Shown: in pieces, positions 1 to 6,174 of the stretch
Position numbering within the stretch: the stretch's first letter is position 1
Layout of the letters: each line of letters opens with the position of its first letter
Translations under genes and position numbers: made by a program
From: Ignavibacteriota bacterium
GTDB lineage: Bacteria; Bacteroidota; Ignavibacteria; Tepidaquicellales; Tepidaquicellaceae
Reading direction: 5' to 3'
Assembly (NCBI GenBank): GCA_016218085.1
Contig: JACREY010000012.1
Span: 372,001-436,000 of the forward strand
DNA length: 64,000 bases
The notes under the pieces: generated by a model
Told to the model about the DNA's origin: nothing
Seen by the model: the letters and a program-made list of their open reading frames with translations, nothing else
Databases searched by the model: none

Positions 1-811
1 TTGGTTTGATTGTTCCGTTATTCCAGTAATAAAGAGTATACCTTTTTATGTCGGTCGTATCTTTCGAGTGAATAAAAGCAACACGGCTTCCTTCCGCATC
101 AACGGCAAGTTTTTTAATTGTTCCCGGCTGGCGGAATATTACTGCAACACTTTCTTTTTTTGTATCGAATATGCTGACAAATGAAGTATCCTTCTTGCCG
201 TTTTTTGTTTTACCCGTGAAGGCAAGTGTCTTTCCGTTTTTTGAAAATGCTCCTTCGTTCACGTCTTTAAGAATAAATTTTTTATCCGTAACCGGATAAA
301 TGATATTCATAAAAGAATACGTGAGTGAATCTTTTTTATTCGAGAAATCCTTTGATTCAAATGTATATGCAAGCCAGCTCTCGTTTTCCTTAGGAATGTA
401 ATATCCCGTGAGTTCGGGATATTTAGTGATTTTATTATTTGCAAATAATCCCAGCGAATCCTTAGGCATCTGGTCTTTCTTTTTCTTTTTCATCTTCAGA
501 TCGCGAGTGATTTTTTCGGGAGTTTTTATTTTGAACACGAAGAAATCCGAATTCGGAGAAAATGTAACATCATATCCTCTCGAAACTGAATCTTTCATTC
601 CGCTTTCGGTATTGTAGAAGTAAAGCCAGCCGTCGCCTTTCTGCGAATTGACTTCGTAAGTAATCCATTTTCCGTCGGGTGAAATTCGCGGCTTTTCCAT
701 GCGCTTCCAGCTTTCATAAACGTCGTGAGTGAGAGGCACCTTTGCGGAATCCTGTGCGAAAAGCACTGCGGTAAAAAGTAAAATGTAAAATGTAAAAAGT
801 ATTTTTTTCAT
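1..811 (-). CDS. secreted S9-type (prolyl oligopeptidase-like) beta-propeller protein, 3' end outside window
   Basis: Reading the minus strand from the ATG at 811 gives an open frame of 270 codons that leaves the window at base 1. It begins with a signal peptide (MKKILFTFYILLFTAVLFAQ, cleavage likely after AQ), then 'YESWKRMEKPRISPDGKWITYE'-type text: the 'ISPDGKW' blade motif typical of the N-terminal propeller of secreted S9 peptidases and PREPL proteins in this phylum. A lysine-rich loop (KMKKKKKD) interrupts the propeller. The catalytic alpha/beta-hydrolase half would lie beyond base 1 and is not visible, so peptidase activity is inferred. It is divergent from the nitrilase gene at 947, with a 135-bp AT-rich gap that should hold both promoters. 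A second S9 protein without a signal peptide lies at 26984. Confidence 0.7.
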   Translation of the reverse strand, partial: MKKILFTFYILLFTAVLFAQDSAKVPLTHDVYESWKRMEKPRISPDGKWITYEVNSQKGDGWLYFYNTESGMKDSVSRGYDVTFSPNSDFFVFKIKTPEKITRDLKMKKKKKDQMPKDSLGLFANNKITKYPELTGYYIPKENESWLAYTFESKDFSNKKDSLTYSFMNIIYPVTDKKFILKDVNEGAFSKNGKTLAFTGKTKNGKKDTSFVSIFDTKKESVAVIFRQPGTIKKLAVDAEGSRVAFIHSKDTTDIKRYTLYYWNNGTIKP

Positions 812-946
812 ATACCCGTTTTAAGATAAATTTTATTAAAATATTTATTATAATTCAAATTATATACACATATTTTTCTTCCGTACTATCGCAAATTTAT
901 TGCTTTTTACTTTTTGGATTTAGTTTTATTTTAAATATATTGAAAA

Positions 947-1720
947 ATGAAAAATTTGCGTGTTACTATAATGCAGTTTCCCGTATACTGGGAAAACATT
1001 GAAAAGAACTTAAAATTCTTTTCCAATAAACTTGATTCTTTCAGAGGCAAAACAGATTTGGTAGTTTTTCCTGAAATGTTCACGACGGGATTTACTATGA
1101 ACGTAAAAGAGTTTTCCGAAGATATGAAAGGAAAAGCCGCTGAATTTGTAATTAAATATGCGAAGAAATTAAACGCCGTCGTTTGCGGGAGCGTGATAAT
1201 AAAATCCGGTGGTAAATATAATAACAGATTATTAGCGGGAATGCCGGATGGGAAAATATATTGTTATGACAAGAGGCACTTATTCAGGATGGCAAAAGAG
1301 CACACGGTTTTTTCGAAAGGGAGCAAGCAGTTAATTTTAAACATAAAGGGCTGGCGGGTTGCATTTTACGTGTGCTATGATTTAAGATTTCCTGTATGGA
1401 GCAGGAATACAGGTAATTACGATGCGGCAGTGTTTTCGGCGAACTGGCCTATGGAGAGAAATTATTACTGGAAAACATTGCTGCTTGCACGTGCAATAGA
1501 GAACCAGTGCTACATAATCGGAGCAAACAGAACCGGCACTGATAAAAACGGGTTTAAGTTTTCAGGTGATTCCGCAATTATAAATCCAATGGGCAGGTAT
1601 GTGCTCAATGCAAAAAATAAAAGCGGGGTATATACGGGTGAACTGGATATGGAACTGCTGGTAAATTTCAGGGAGAAATTCCCCGTGCATATGGATGCAG
1701 ATAAATTTAAAATTTTTTAA
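947..1720 (+). CDS. carbon-nitrogen hydrolase, omega-amidase (YafV/Nit2) type
   Basis: This 257-residue single-domain nitrilase-superfamily enzyme probably hydrolyses omega-amides such as alpha-ketoglutaramate or ketosuccinamate to the dicarboxylic ketoacid and ammonia in the cytosol. The catalytic triad is visible: Glu43 in 'FPEMFTTGF', Lys109 in 'YDKRHLF' and Cys143 in 'VCYDLRFP', followed by 'ANWP'. The spacing and these exact motif contexts are those of the YafV/omega-amidase branch, where the enzyme repairs transamination by-products such as those of methionine salvage. Length is normal for the family. There is no signal peptide. The gene appears monocistronic, with an inverted repeat about 85 bp after the stop. 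The substrate is inferred from the family; other C-N hydrolase branches are less likely. Confidence 0.85.
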   Translation: MKNLRVTIMQFPVYWENIEKNLKFFSNKLDSFRGKTDLVVFPEMFTTGFTMNVKEFSEDMKGKAAEFVIKYAKKLNAVVCGSVIIKSGGKYNNRLLAGMPDGKIYCYDKRHLFRMAKEHTVFSKGSKQLILNIKGWRVAFYVCYDLRFPVWSRNTGNYDAAVFSANWPMERNYYWKTLLLARAIENQCYIIGANRTGTDKNGFKFSGDSAIINPMGRYVLNAKNKSGVYTGELDMELLVNFREKFPVHMDADKFKIF

Positions 1721-1804
1721 ATCATACTTTTGTCTTTTTACATGAAAAGATAAATGTTTATTGATGAAATATGAAGCAAGAAGCAAAAATATTTATTCGA
1801 ATTG

Positions 1805-1829
1805 ATTCCGGCTTAAAACATGCCGGAAT
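1805..1829. repeat. short inverted repeat (REP-like or terminator hairpin)
   Basis: Perfect 8-bp arms ATTCCGGC (1805-1812) and GCCGGAAT (1822-1829) enclose a 9-base loop, followed by 'GACAAAAATGG'. It lies in the 148-bp gap after the nitrilase gene. A REP-like palindrome is as likely as a terminator, because no T tract follows. Confidence 0.5.
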
Positions 1830-1868
1830 GACAAAAATGGCGGAAGCAGATAAATTTAAAATCATCAA

Positions 1869-2453
1869 ATGAGAAAAATTTTAATTACAATTTTTCTTTT
1901 AGTTACTGCGGTAAACCTATTTGCTCAGACCAGTAACTTCACGCGAATAAACACAAAGTTTTCCGGCAAGGATGCGTGGAAAGACTGGTGGGTGGATGTT
2001 AACGGCTCGAGCGGGACAATTAAAACGGTTTATTCGGGTGATGATGCCTGGACATACTGGGATGTCAGCCTGCCGAATATTACAGGCACAATCAGAACTG
2101 TTTATTCAGGTGATTATGCCTGGAAATACTGGCGGTTTGATTTTGATGACTGCTACGGCTCGCTGAGGACAGTTTATAACGGTGATGACGCCTGGAAGGA
2201 ATGGGAAGTGCTTGATGAAACGGGATATTCGGTTTTGAAAGTTGCAACTGTTTACTCGGGAGATAATGCGTGGAAGTACTGGAGGATATATAACTTCAGC
2301 GGCAACCTGAATGTGAACACGACTTTTTCCGGTGACGATGCCTGGAAAAGCTGGTCAATAAACGATTACATTCGGAACGAAAAAGCCGGATACAAGCTGG
2401 CGGCGATTTTTGTATGCGTGTATATGGGGTATAAGCAATCACAGATTAAATAG
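1869..2453 (+). CDS. secreted protein of six Trp-rich 24-residue repeats, function unknown
   Basis: The 194-residue protein has a clear signal peptide (residues 1-20, ending 'VNLFAQ'). It then consists almost entirely of six copies of a repeat whose core is '(Y/F)SGDDAWKYW'. The cores start at residues 31, 55, 79, 103, 129 and 153, so the period is 24 except one unit of 26. Each unit carries two tryptophans, a Gly-Asp turn and a short polar strand ending in Thr before the next core. Such regular short beta-type repeats suggest a solenoid or propeller-like surface protein. The C-terminal 26 residues are different, hydrophobic and end 'GYKQSQIK'. No enzyme motif was seen and the family was not recognised. 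The gene is flanked by intergenic palindromes. Confidence 0.75.
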   Translation: MRKILITIFLLVTAVNLFAQTSNFTRINTKFSGKDAWKDWWVDVNGSSGTIKTVYSGDDAWTYWDVSLPNITGTIRTVYSGDYAWKYWRFDFDDCYGSLRTVYNGDDAWKEWEVLDETGYSVLKVATVYSGDNAWKYWRIYNFSGNLNVNTTFSGDDAWKSWSINDYIRNEKAGYKLAAIFVCVYMGYKQSQIK

Positions 2454-2480
2454 ATTTAAAAGATTAGTAAGATTCGTAAT

Positions 2481-2512
2481 CCCGATGTCGTCAAAAGAAC
2501 TGACTCATCGGG
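2481..2512. repeat. inverted repeat CCCGATG/CATCGGG
   Basis: Arms CCCGATG (2481-2487) and CATCGGG (2506-2512) enclose an 18-base loop in the 227-bp gap before the symporter. It is a REP-like intergenic palindrome; a role as terminator for the repeat-protein gene is possible but no T run follows. Confidence 0.4.
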
Positions 2513-2535
2513 ACGCAAAGTGCGCGGATTCATAA

Positions 2536-2557
2536 AATTTATAAGATTTGTAAGATT
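2536..2557 (-). repeat. dispersed 22-bp repeat, second copy at 18487
   Basis: The 22 bases here occur exactly, on the opposite strand, at 18487-18508 just before gcvT. The match is AT-rich but exact over its full length, and the 18-kb copy is part of an 18-nt tandem array, so this looks like a dispersed fragment of that repeat family. Function is unknown. Confidence 0.5.
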
Positions 2558-2589
2558 AAAGAAATTTTTTTTCTGATTTTGCTCAATTG

Positions 2590-2640
2590 CCACGACCTTT
2601 AGGTCGTGGAATTAGGATTTAGAAAACCGGGCTTTAGCCC
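2590..2640. repeat. paired palindromes, REP-like element
   Basis: Two compact hairpins lie in tandem: CCACGACCT tt AGGTCGTGG (2590-2609, perfect 9-bp stem) and GGGCTTTAGCCC (2629-2640). A third small hairpin with a TTCG loop (TTTAG/CTAAA, 2654-2667) follows, 13 bp before the symporter start. The spacing suggests a bacterial interspersed mosaic-type element. The sequence differs from the REP copies around the transposase at 5521. Confidence 0.55.
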
Positions 2641-2680
2641 TTAATATAAAAAATTTAGTTCGCTAAACAAATAATACTAT

Positions 2681-4447
2681 ATGCATATTATTGACTGGTC
2701 TATTGTTGTTGTTTATTTCATAATCAACATACTCATAGGTCTTTATTACTACAAAAAATCGAGCGGTAATACTGAAAATTTTTTCCTTTCGGGAAGAAAG
2801 ATGACCTGGTGGCTTGCAGGACTTTCGATGGTGGCAACTACTTTTGCCGCAGATACTCCGCTTGCCGTTACGGAGCTTGTCGGGCAGAACGGTATTGCGG
2901 GCAACTGGCTCTGGTGGAATATGATGATTGGCGGAATGCTTACCGTATTCTTCTTTGCAAGATTATGGAGGCGCGCAAATATATTGACGGATGTTGAGTT
3001 TATAGAATTAAGATATTCCGGAAAAGCCGCATCATTCCTTCGGGGATTCAAGGCAATATATCTCGGATTATTTATGAACGTGATAATAATGGGCTGGGTG
3101 AATCTTGCTCTCGGAAAAATTCTGAAAGGAATGTTTCCGGGGCAGATTGATGATACCAATGTAATGCTTTTTATACTTGGGATTATGATTATAACAGCGG
3201 TAATATCCGCGATGTCGGGTTTATGGGGAGTTGCCGTTACGGATTCTTTCCAGTTTATAATTAAAATGACAGGCTGTATAATTTTAGCAATAATAGTCGT
3301 GAACTCTCCTCAAATCGGAGGTGTTTCAGGATTACAGGAAAAACTTCCCGAATGGGCGCTGAAATTCACGCCGCAAATCGGAGGTGAAAGTGCCGGAAGC
3401 ACAGGCGGGATATTGATGATGACCGTATCGACTTTTCTGGCATATATAGGAATTCAATGGTGGGCAAGCTGGTATCCGGGTGCCGAGCCGGGTGGCGGGG
3501 GCTATGTGGCACAAAGAATAATGTCCGCCAAAAATGAAAAACACTCACTACTTGCAACATTATTCTTTCAAGTTGCCCACTATACTTTACGTCCGTGGCC
3601 ATGGATAATCGTGGCTTTATCTGCTATCGTGCTTTACCCTGATTTGCCTATGGCTGATAAAGGTCTCGGATATGTTAAAGCAATGAATGACTTCCTTCCT
3701 GTCGGGCTGAAGGGGCTCCTGCTCGCAACATTCTTTGCGGCATCCATGTCAACTATAGCAACACACCTTAACTGGGGAACATCGTATTTCATTAACGATT
3801 TTTATAAAAGGTTTTTGAAACCAAATGAATCCGACAAGCATTACGTCAGCGCATCACGCTGGATGACTGTTGTATTTATGATTATTGCGGTACTGATTAC
3901 GAATTTCATGTCAACAATTTCGGGAGTCTGGGCATTCGTGATTGAGTGCGGCGCAGGGCTCGGGCTGGTGCTGATACTCAGATGGTTCTGGTGGAGGGTG
4001 AATGCCATCAGTGAAATCGTTGCTACAATGACTCCTTTTGTAGTTTACGGAGTGCTTCATTTCGGTAAGTTTGATATTGCATTTCCGAATACTCTTTTTA
4101 TAATTGTTCCGGTTACAACTCTTGCATGGGTGATAACTTCTTTTATTACAAAACCCACAAAGGAAGAAACGCTACTGAATTTCTATAAGCGGGTTCATCC
4201 GGGAGGATTCGGCTGGAAGAAGATTGCGGCTAAACTCCCCGAAGTAAAGTCTGACAAGGGATACGGCGTGCTCTTCCTCGATTGGGGGCTTGGTGTGGTA
4301 TTGCTTTATTCATTCCTTTTCGGAATCGGAAAAATTATTCTTGGAGATTATTTATCGGGATTAATTTACATAGCAGTCGGTCTGGTTTGCGGATTTATTA
4401 TACTTAAGCACGTAAGTTATCTCGGCTGGGATTTTAAGAATGAGTAA
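2681..4447 (+). CDS. sodium:solute symporter (SSS/SLC5 family)
   Basis: A 588-residue polytopic inner-membrane protein expected to couple Na+ entry to uptake of a sugar or another small solute. The N terminus 'IDWSIVVVYFIINILIGLYYYKKSSGNTENFFLSGRKM' region (residues 4-41) carries the SSS hallmark of TM1 followed by the 'F(F/L)LSGR' loop. Downstream is the substrate/Na+ segment 'WWLAGLSMVATTFAADTPL', where SLC5 proteins unwind TM2. I count about 13 to 14 hydrophobic segments, the usual number. The substrate cannot be fixed; 'W'-rich loops and the long loop with 'GEPGGGG'-like sequence near residue 270 fit uncharacterised Bacteroidota SSS transporters. The stop is followed by a GAGTAAT tandem and then a REP copy. 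Confidence 0.85.
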   Translation: MHIIDWSIVVVYFIINILIGLYYYKKSSGNTENFFLSGRKMTWWLAGLSMVATTFAADTPLAVTELVGQNGIAGNWLWWNMMIGGMLTVFFFARLWRRANILTDVEFIELRYSGKAASFLRGFKAIYLGLFMNVIIMGWVNLALGKILKGMFPGQIDDTNVMLFILGIMIITAVISAMSGLWGVAVTDSFQFIIKMTGCIILAIIVVNSPQIGGVSGLQEKLPEWALKFTPQIGGESAGSTGGILMMTVSTFLAYIGIQWWASWYPGAEPGGGGYVAQRIMSAKNEKHSLLATLFFQVAHYTLRPWPWIIVALSAIVLYPDLPMADKGLGYVKAMNDFLPVGLKGLLLATFFAASMSTIATHLNWGTSYFINDFYKRFLKPNESDKHYVSASRWMTVVFMIIAVLITNFMSTISGVWAFVIECGAGLGLVLILRWFWWRVNAISEIVATMTPFVVYGVLHFGKFDIAFPNTLFIIVPVTTLAWVITSFITKPTKEETLLNFYKRVHPGGFGWKKIAAKLPEVKSDKGYGVLFLDWGLGVVLLYSFLFGIGKIILGDYLSGLIYIAVGLVCGFIILKHVSYLGWDFKNE

Positions 4448-4480
4448 TGAGTAATGAGTAATGAATAATAAAGAGCTATT

Positions 4481-4523
4481 CTGTTGTTGTTAGTCCTGTT
4501 CTTTAGGACGACACAAACAACAA
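4481..4523. repeat. REP-like nested palindrome, diverged copy at left edge of island
   Basis: The outer arms are TGTTGTT-type and AACAACA-type, the inner arms are GTCCT and AGGAC. The order 'GTTGTT..AGTCC' on the left and 'GGACGACACAAACAAC' on the right parallels the copy at 5459-5501 ('GGACGTCACCAACAAC'). I read it as a fifth, decayed member of the REP family that surrounds the transposase gene at 5521. Confidence 0.6.
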
Positions 4524-4558
4524 AATAACATAAGAAATTAAAATGGGGAATAAATATT

Positions 4559-5389
4559 ATGAAAATTCAAAAAGAAGATATAATAAAAGATATACAAAGG
4601 GTAGCAAAAACATTTGGAGTCAAAAGCCTTAAAAGTAAAGATTTTCTAAAAAATTCTAATTATAAATTGGGGTCAATTAGATATCACTTTGAAACATGGA
4701 ACAATGCATTGATAGCAGCAGGTTTAGAACCTGTCGACCCTAACAAAATAATTAATGAACATCGCATAGAAATAAAAGATGATTTACTATTAAAAGATTT
4801 AATAAGATTATATAATGAATATGGCAAAGAACCTACACAGGATTTAATTAATTCAAAAGGAAAATATAGTACAAAGCCTTATAGAAAACGTTGGAAAACT
4901 ATTTCAAATGCTTTTCTAATTGCAAAAATAAATTTTGGAATCGAAATAAAAAGTGAAGTTTCAAAAGAAGAAGATGAAAAGAAAAATTACATTAATGTAA
5001 AAATAATTCCTGAAACAATAAAACCAAAATCTTTAAATAAACCAAGGGTAGTTTTTGGTGAACCTATTAATTTTAGAGGACTTCGATTTGCACCTATAAA
5101 TGAACAAGGGGTAGTTTATTTATTTGGAATGATAAGTCATGAATTAGGATTTTTAATTGAATCAATTAGAACATCATATCCGGACTGTGAAGGAAAAAGG
5201 TGTTTCGATAAAGATAAAAATCAGTGGGAGCATGTTCAAATTGAATTTGAATATTGCAGTTCAAATTTCTTGCAACATGGACATGATGAAAAAATATGTG
5301 ATGTAATAGTATGCTGGGTTCACGATTGGAAAGAATGTCCGATTGAAGTATTGGAATTAAAGAGTGTTATTAGATATCTTTCAAATTAA
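4559..5389 (+). CDS. homing-endonuclease-associated-repeat protein with PD-(D/E)XK-like nuclease domain
   Basis: This 276-residue protein has two parts. Residues 1-130 hold two units resembling the homing-endonuclease-associated repeat, a predicted DNA-binding module: the first centres on 'FETWNNALIAAGL' (about 48-60) and the second on 'RWKTISNAFLIAKINFG'. Residues 150-276 form a conserved domain with 'FGEPINFRGLRFAPINEQGV', then 'IEFEY', 'HGHD' and 'CDVIVCWVHDW', ending in 'VLELK'. Asp248 followed by Glu266-Leu-Lys268 fits a PD-(D/E)XK nuclease core. Nuclease action on DNA is inferred. The coding sequence is visibly richer in A/T than the flanking symporter and membrane genes. It is bracketed by REP copies and lies next to a transposase, all consistent with horizontal transfer. 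Confidence 0.65.
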   Translation: MKIQKEDIIKDIQRVAKTFGVKSLKSKDFLKNSNYKLGSIRYHFETWNNALIAAGLEPVDPNKIINEHRIEIKDDLLLKDLIRLYNEYGKEPTQDLINSKGKYSTKPYRKRWKTISNAFLIAKINFGIEIKSEVSKEEDEKKNYINVKIIPETIKPKSLNKPRVVFGEPINFRGLRFAPINEQGVVYLFGMISHELGFLIESIRTSYPDCEGKRCFDKDKNQWEHVQIEFEYCSSNFLQHGHDEKICDVIVCWVHDWKECPIEVLELKSVIRYLSN

Positions 5390-5400
5390 TAAAATCTATG

Positions 5401-5442
5401 CTGTTGGTGACGTGTCAAAAAGCGACACTTAAACACCAACAG
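5401..5442. repeat. REP nested palindrome A, left of RAYT
   Basis: Outer arms CTGTTGGTG (5401-5409) and CACCAACAG (5434-5442); inner arms GTGTC (5412-5416) and GACAC (5424-5428). The unpaired 'AC' on the left and 'TTAAA' on the right give the element a direction, the asymmetry expected of REP substrates of Y1 transposases. Confidence 0.75.
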
Positions 5443-5458
5443 CGGCGAGTGAGGTGCC

Positions 5459-5501
5459 GTTGTTGGTGTTTAGTCCGCCGCAGGCGGACGTCACCAACAA
5501 C
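5459..5501. repeat. REP nested palindrome B, inverted relative to A
   Basis: Outer arms GTTGTTGGTG (5459-5468) and CACCAACAAC (5492-5501); inner arms GTCCGCC (5473-5479) and GGCGGAC (5483-5489) with a GCA loop. Its unpaired bases (TTTA left, GT right) are the reverse complement of those in copy A, so A and B form a head-to-head pair, the arrangement called REPIN or BIME in other bacteria. It ends 19 bp before the chosen RAYT start. Confidence 0.75.
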
Positions 5502-5520
5502 AGAAAATATCTGGGTGAAA

Positions 5521-6051
5521 ATGGAAGAGAAAGAAAATCATTTAACTTTTTTCACGGCAACGATATTAAATTGGAACCATTTACTAAAATTTGACAAGTA
5601 TAAAGATATTATTGTAAAAAGTTTAAAATTTTTAGTAAATGAAAAAAGGGTAGTATTATCTGCCTTTGTCATAATGCCGAATCATATTCATATTGTTTGG
5701 AGAATTAACAAAGAGCTAAAATATGAGTATGTTCAGAGAGATTTTCTTAAATATACATCACAAATGATTTTAAATGATTTGAAGAAATATCATCCTTTAA
5801 GGCTAAAAAAATTTTATGTTAATGCAAAAGACAGAAAATATCAAATTTGGGAGAGAAATCCTTTGTCTGTAAATATATTCTCTGAAAAAGTTGCGTTTCA
5901 AAAAATTAATTATATACATATGAATCCTTTGCAGGAAGGTTGGAATTTGTGTGAATTACCAAATTTGTACAGATATTCTTCTGCTCGTTTTTATTATGAC
6001 GGAATTGATGATTGGGGGATTTTGACACATTGTTTAGAAAACTATTATTAG
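5521..6051 (+). CDS. REP-associated tyrosine transposase (RAYT, Y1/IS200-like superfamily)
   Basis: A 176-residue HUH/Y1 transposase of the RAYT type, a single-strand DNA nuclease thought to act on REP hairpins. The metal-binding HUH motif is seen as 'VIMPNHIHIVWRI' (His-Ile-His). The C-terminal half has 'KINYIHMNPLQEGW' and 'YRYSSARFYY', the conserved RAYT tail; I could not fix the catalytic tyrosine with certainty. I chose the ATG at 5521 because the upstream extension to 5398 would translate the REP hairpins and carries no conserved residues. The gene is flanked within 100 bp by two REP copies on each side, which is the signature genomic setting. Length is normal for RAYTs. No terminal IS repeats or target duplication were seen, so it is probably a domesticated single-copy gene. 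Confidence 0.85.
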   Translation: MEEKENHLTFFTATILNWNHLLKFDKYKDIIVKSLKFLVNEKRVVLSAFVIMPNHIHIVWRINKELKYEYVQRDFLKYTSQMILNDLKKYHPLRLKKFYVNAKDRKYQIWERNPLSVNIFSEKVAFQKINYIHMNPLQEGWNLCELPNLYRYSSARFYYDGIDDWGILTHCLENYY

Positions 6052-6054
6052 TTG

Positions 6055-6094
6055 CTGTTGGTGGCGTGCACAGACCGCACTTAAACACCAACAG
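6055..6094. repeat. REP nested palindrome C, right of RAYT
   Basis: Outer arms CTGTTGGTG (6055-6063) and CACCAACAG (6086-6094), inner arms GTGC (6066-6069) and GCAC (6077-6080), with 'TTAAA' unpaired on the right as in copy A. It begins 3 bp after the RAYT stop codon. Confidence 0.75.
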
Positions 6095-6108
6095 CGGCGT
6101 GGGTTTTG

Positions 6109-6149
6109 CTGTTGGTGGCGTGCACAGACCGCACTTAAACACCAACAAC
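6109..6149. repeat. REP nested palindrome D, direct repeat of C
   Basis: Nearly identical to copy C over about 40 bases at an offset of 54 bp, and in the same orientation. It lies 26 bp before the next gene, so its hairpin will be in or near the 5' leader of the membrane protein gene at 6175. Confidence 0.75.
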
Positions 6150-6174
6150 GGCATAAAGAAGAGGAAAGCTAATT

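Noticed and set aside
408-617. Plus-strand ORF of 69 codons
   Set aside because: It is antisense to the signal-peptide-bearing S9-type gene, which has far better coding character.
4439-4466. GAGTAAT heptamer tandem at the end of the symporter gene
   Set aside because: Three to four copies of a short stop-codon-rich heptamer are common after genes in AT-rich genomes; no sign of function.
5398-5520. N-terminal extension of the RAYT frame back to the ATG at 5398
   Set aside because: It would translate both REP hairpins into an Arg/Cys-rich stretch with no family conservation; the ATG at 5521 gives a normal RAYT length.
5401-6149. CRISPR-like array
   Set aside because: The four repeats are palindromic REPs in mixed orientation around a transposase, not regularly spaced direct repeats with unique spacers, and there are no cas genes.
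5906-6154. Minus-strand ORF of 82 codons with a duplicated 'PLLVFKCGLCTPPTA' segment
   Set aside because: The duplication is simply the two direct REP copies read in translation; it is antisense to the RAYT.
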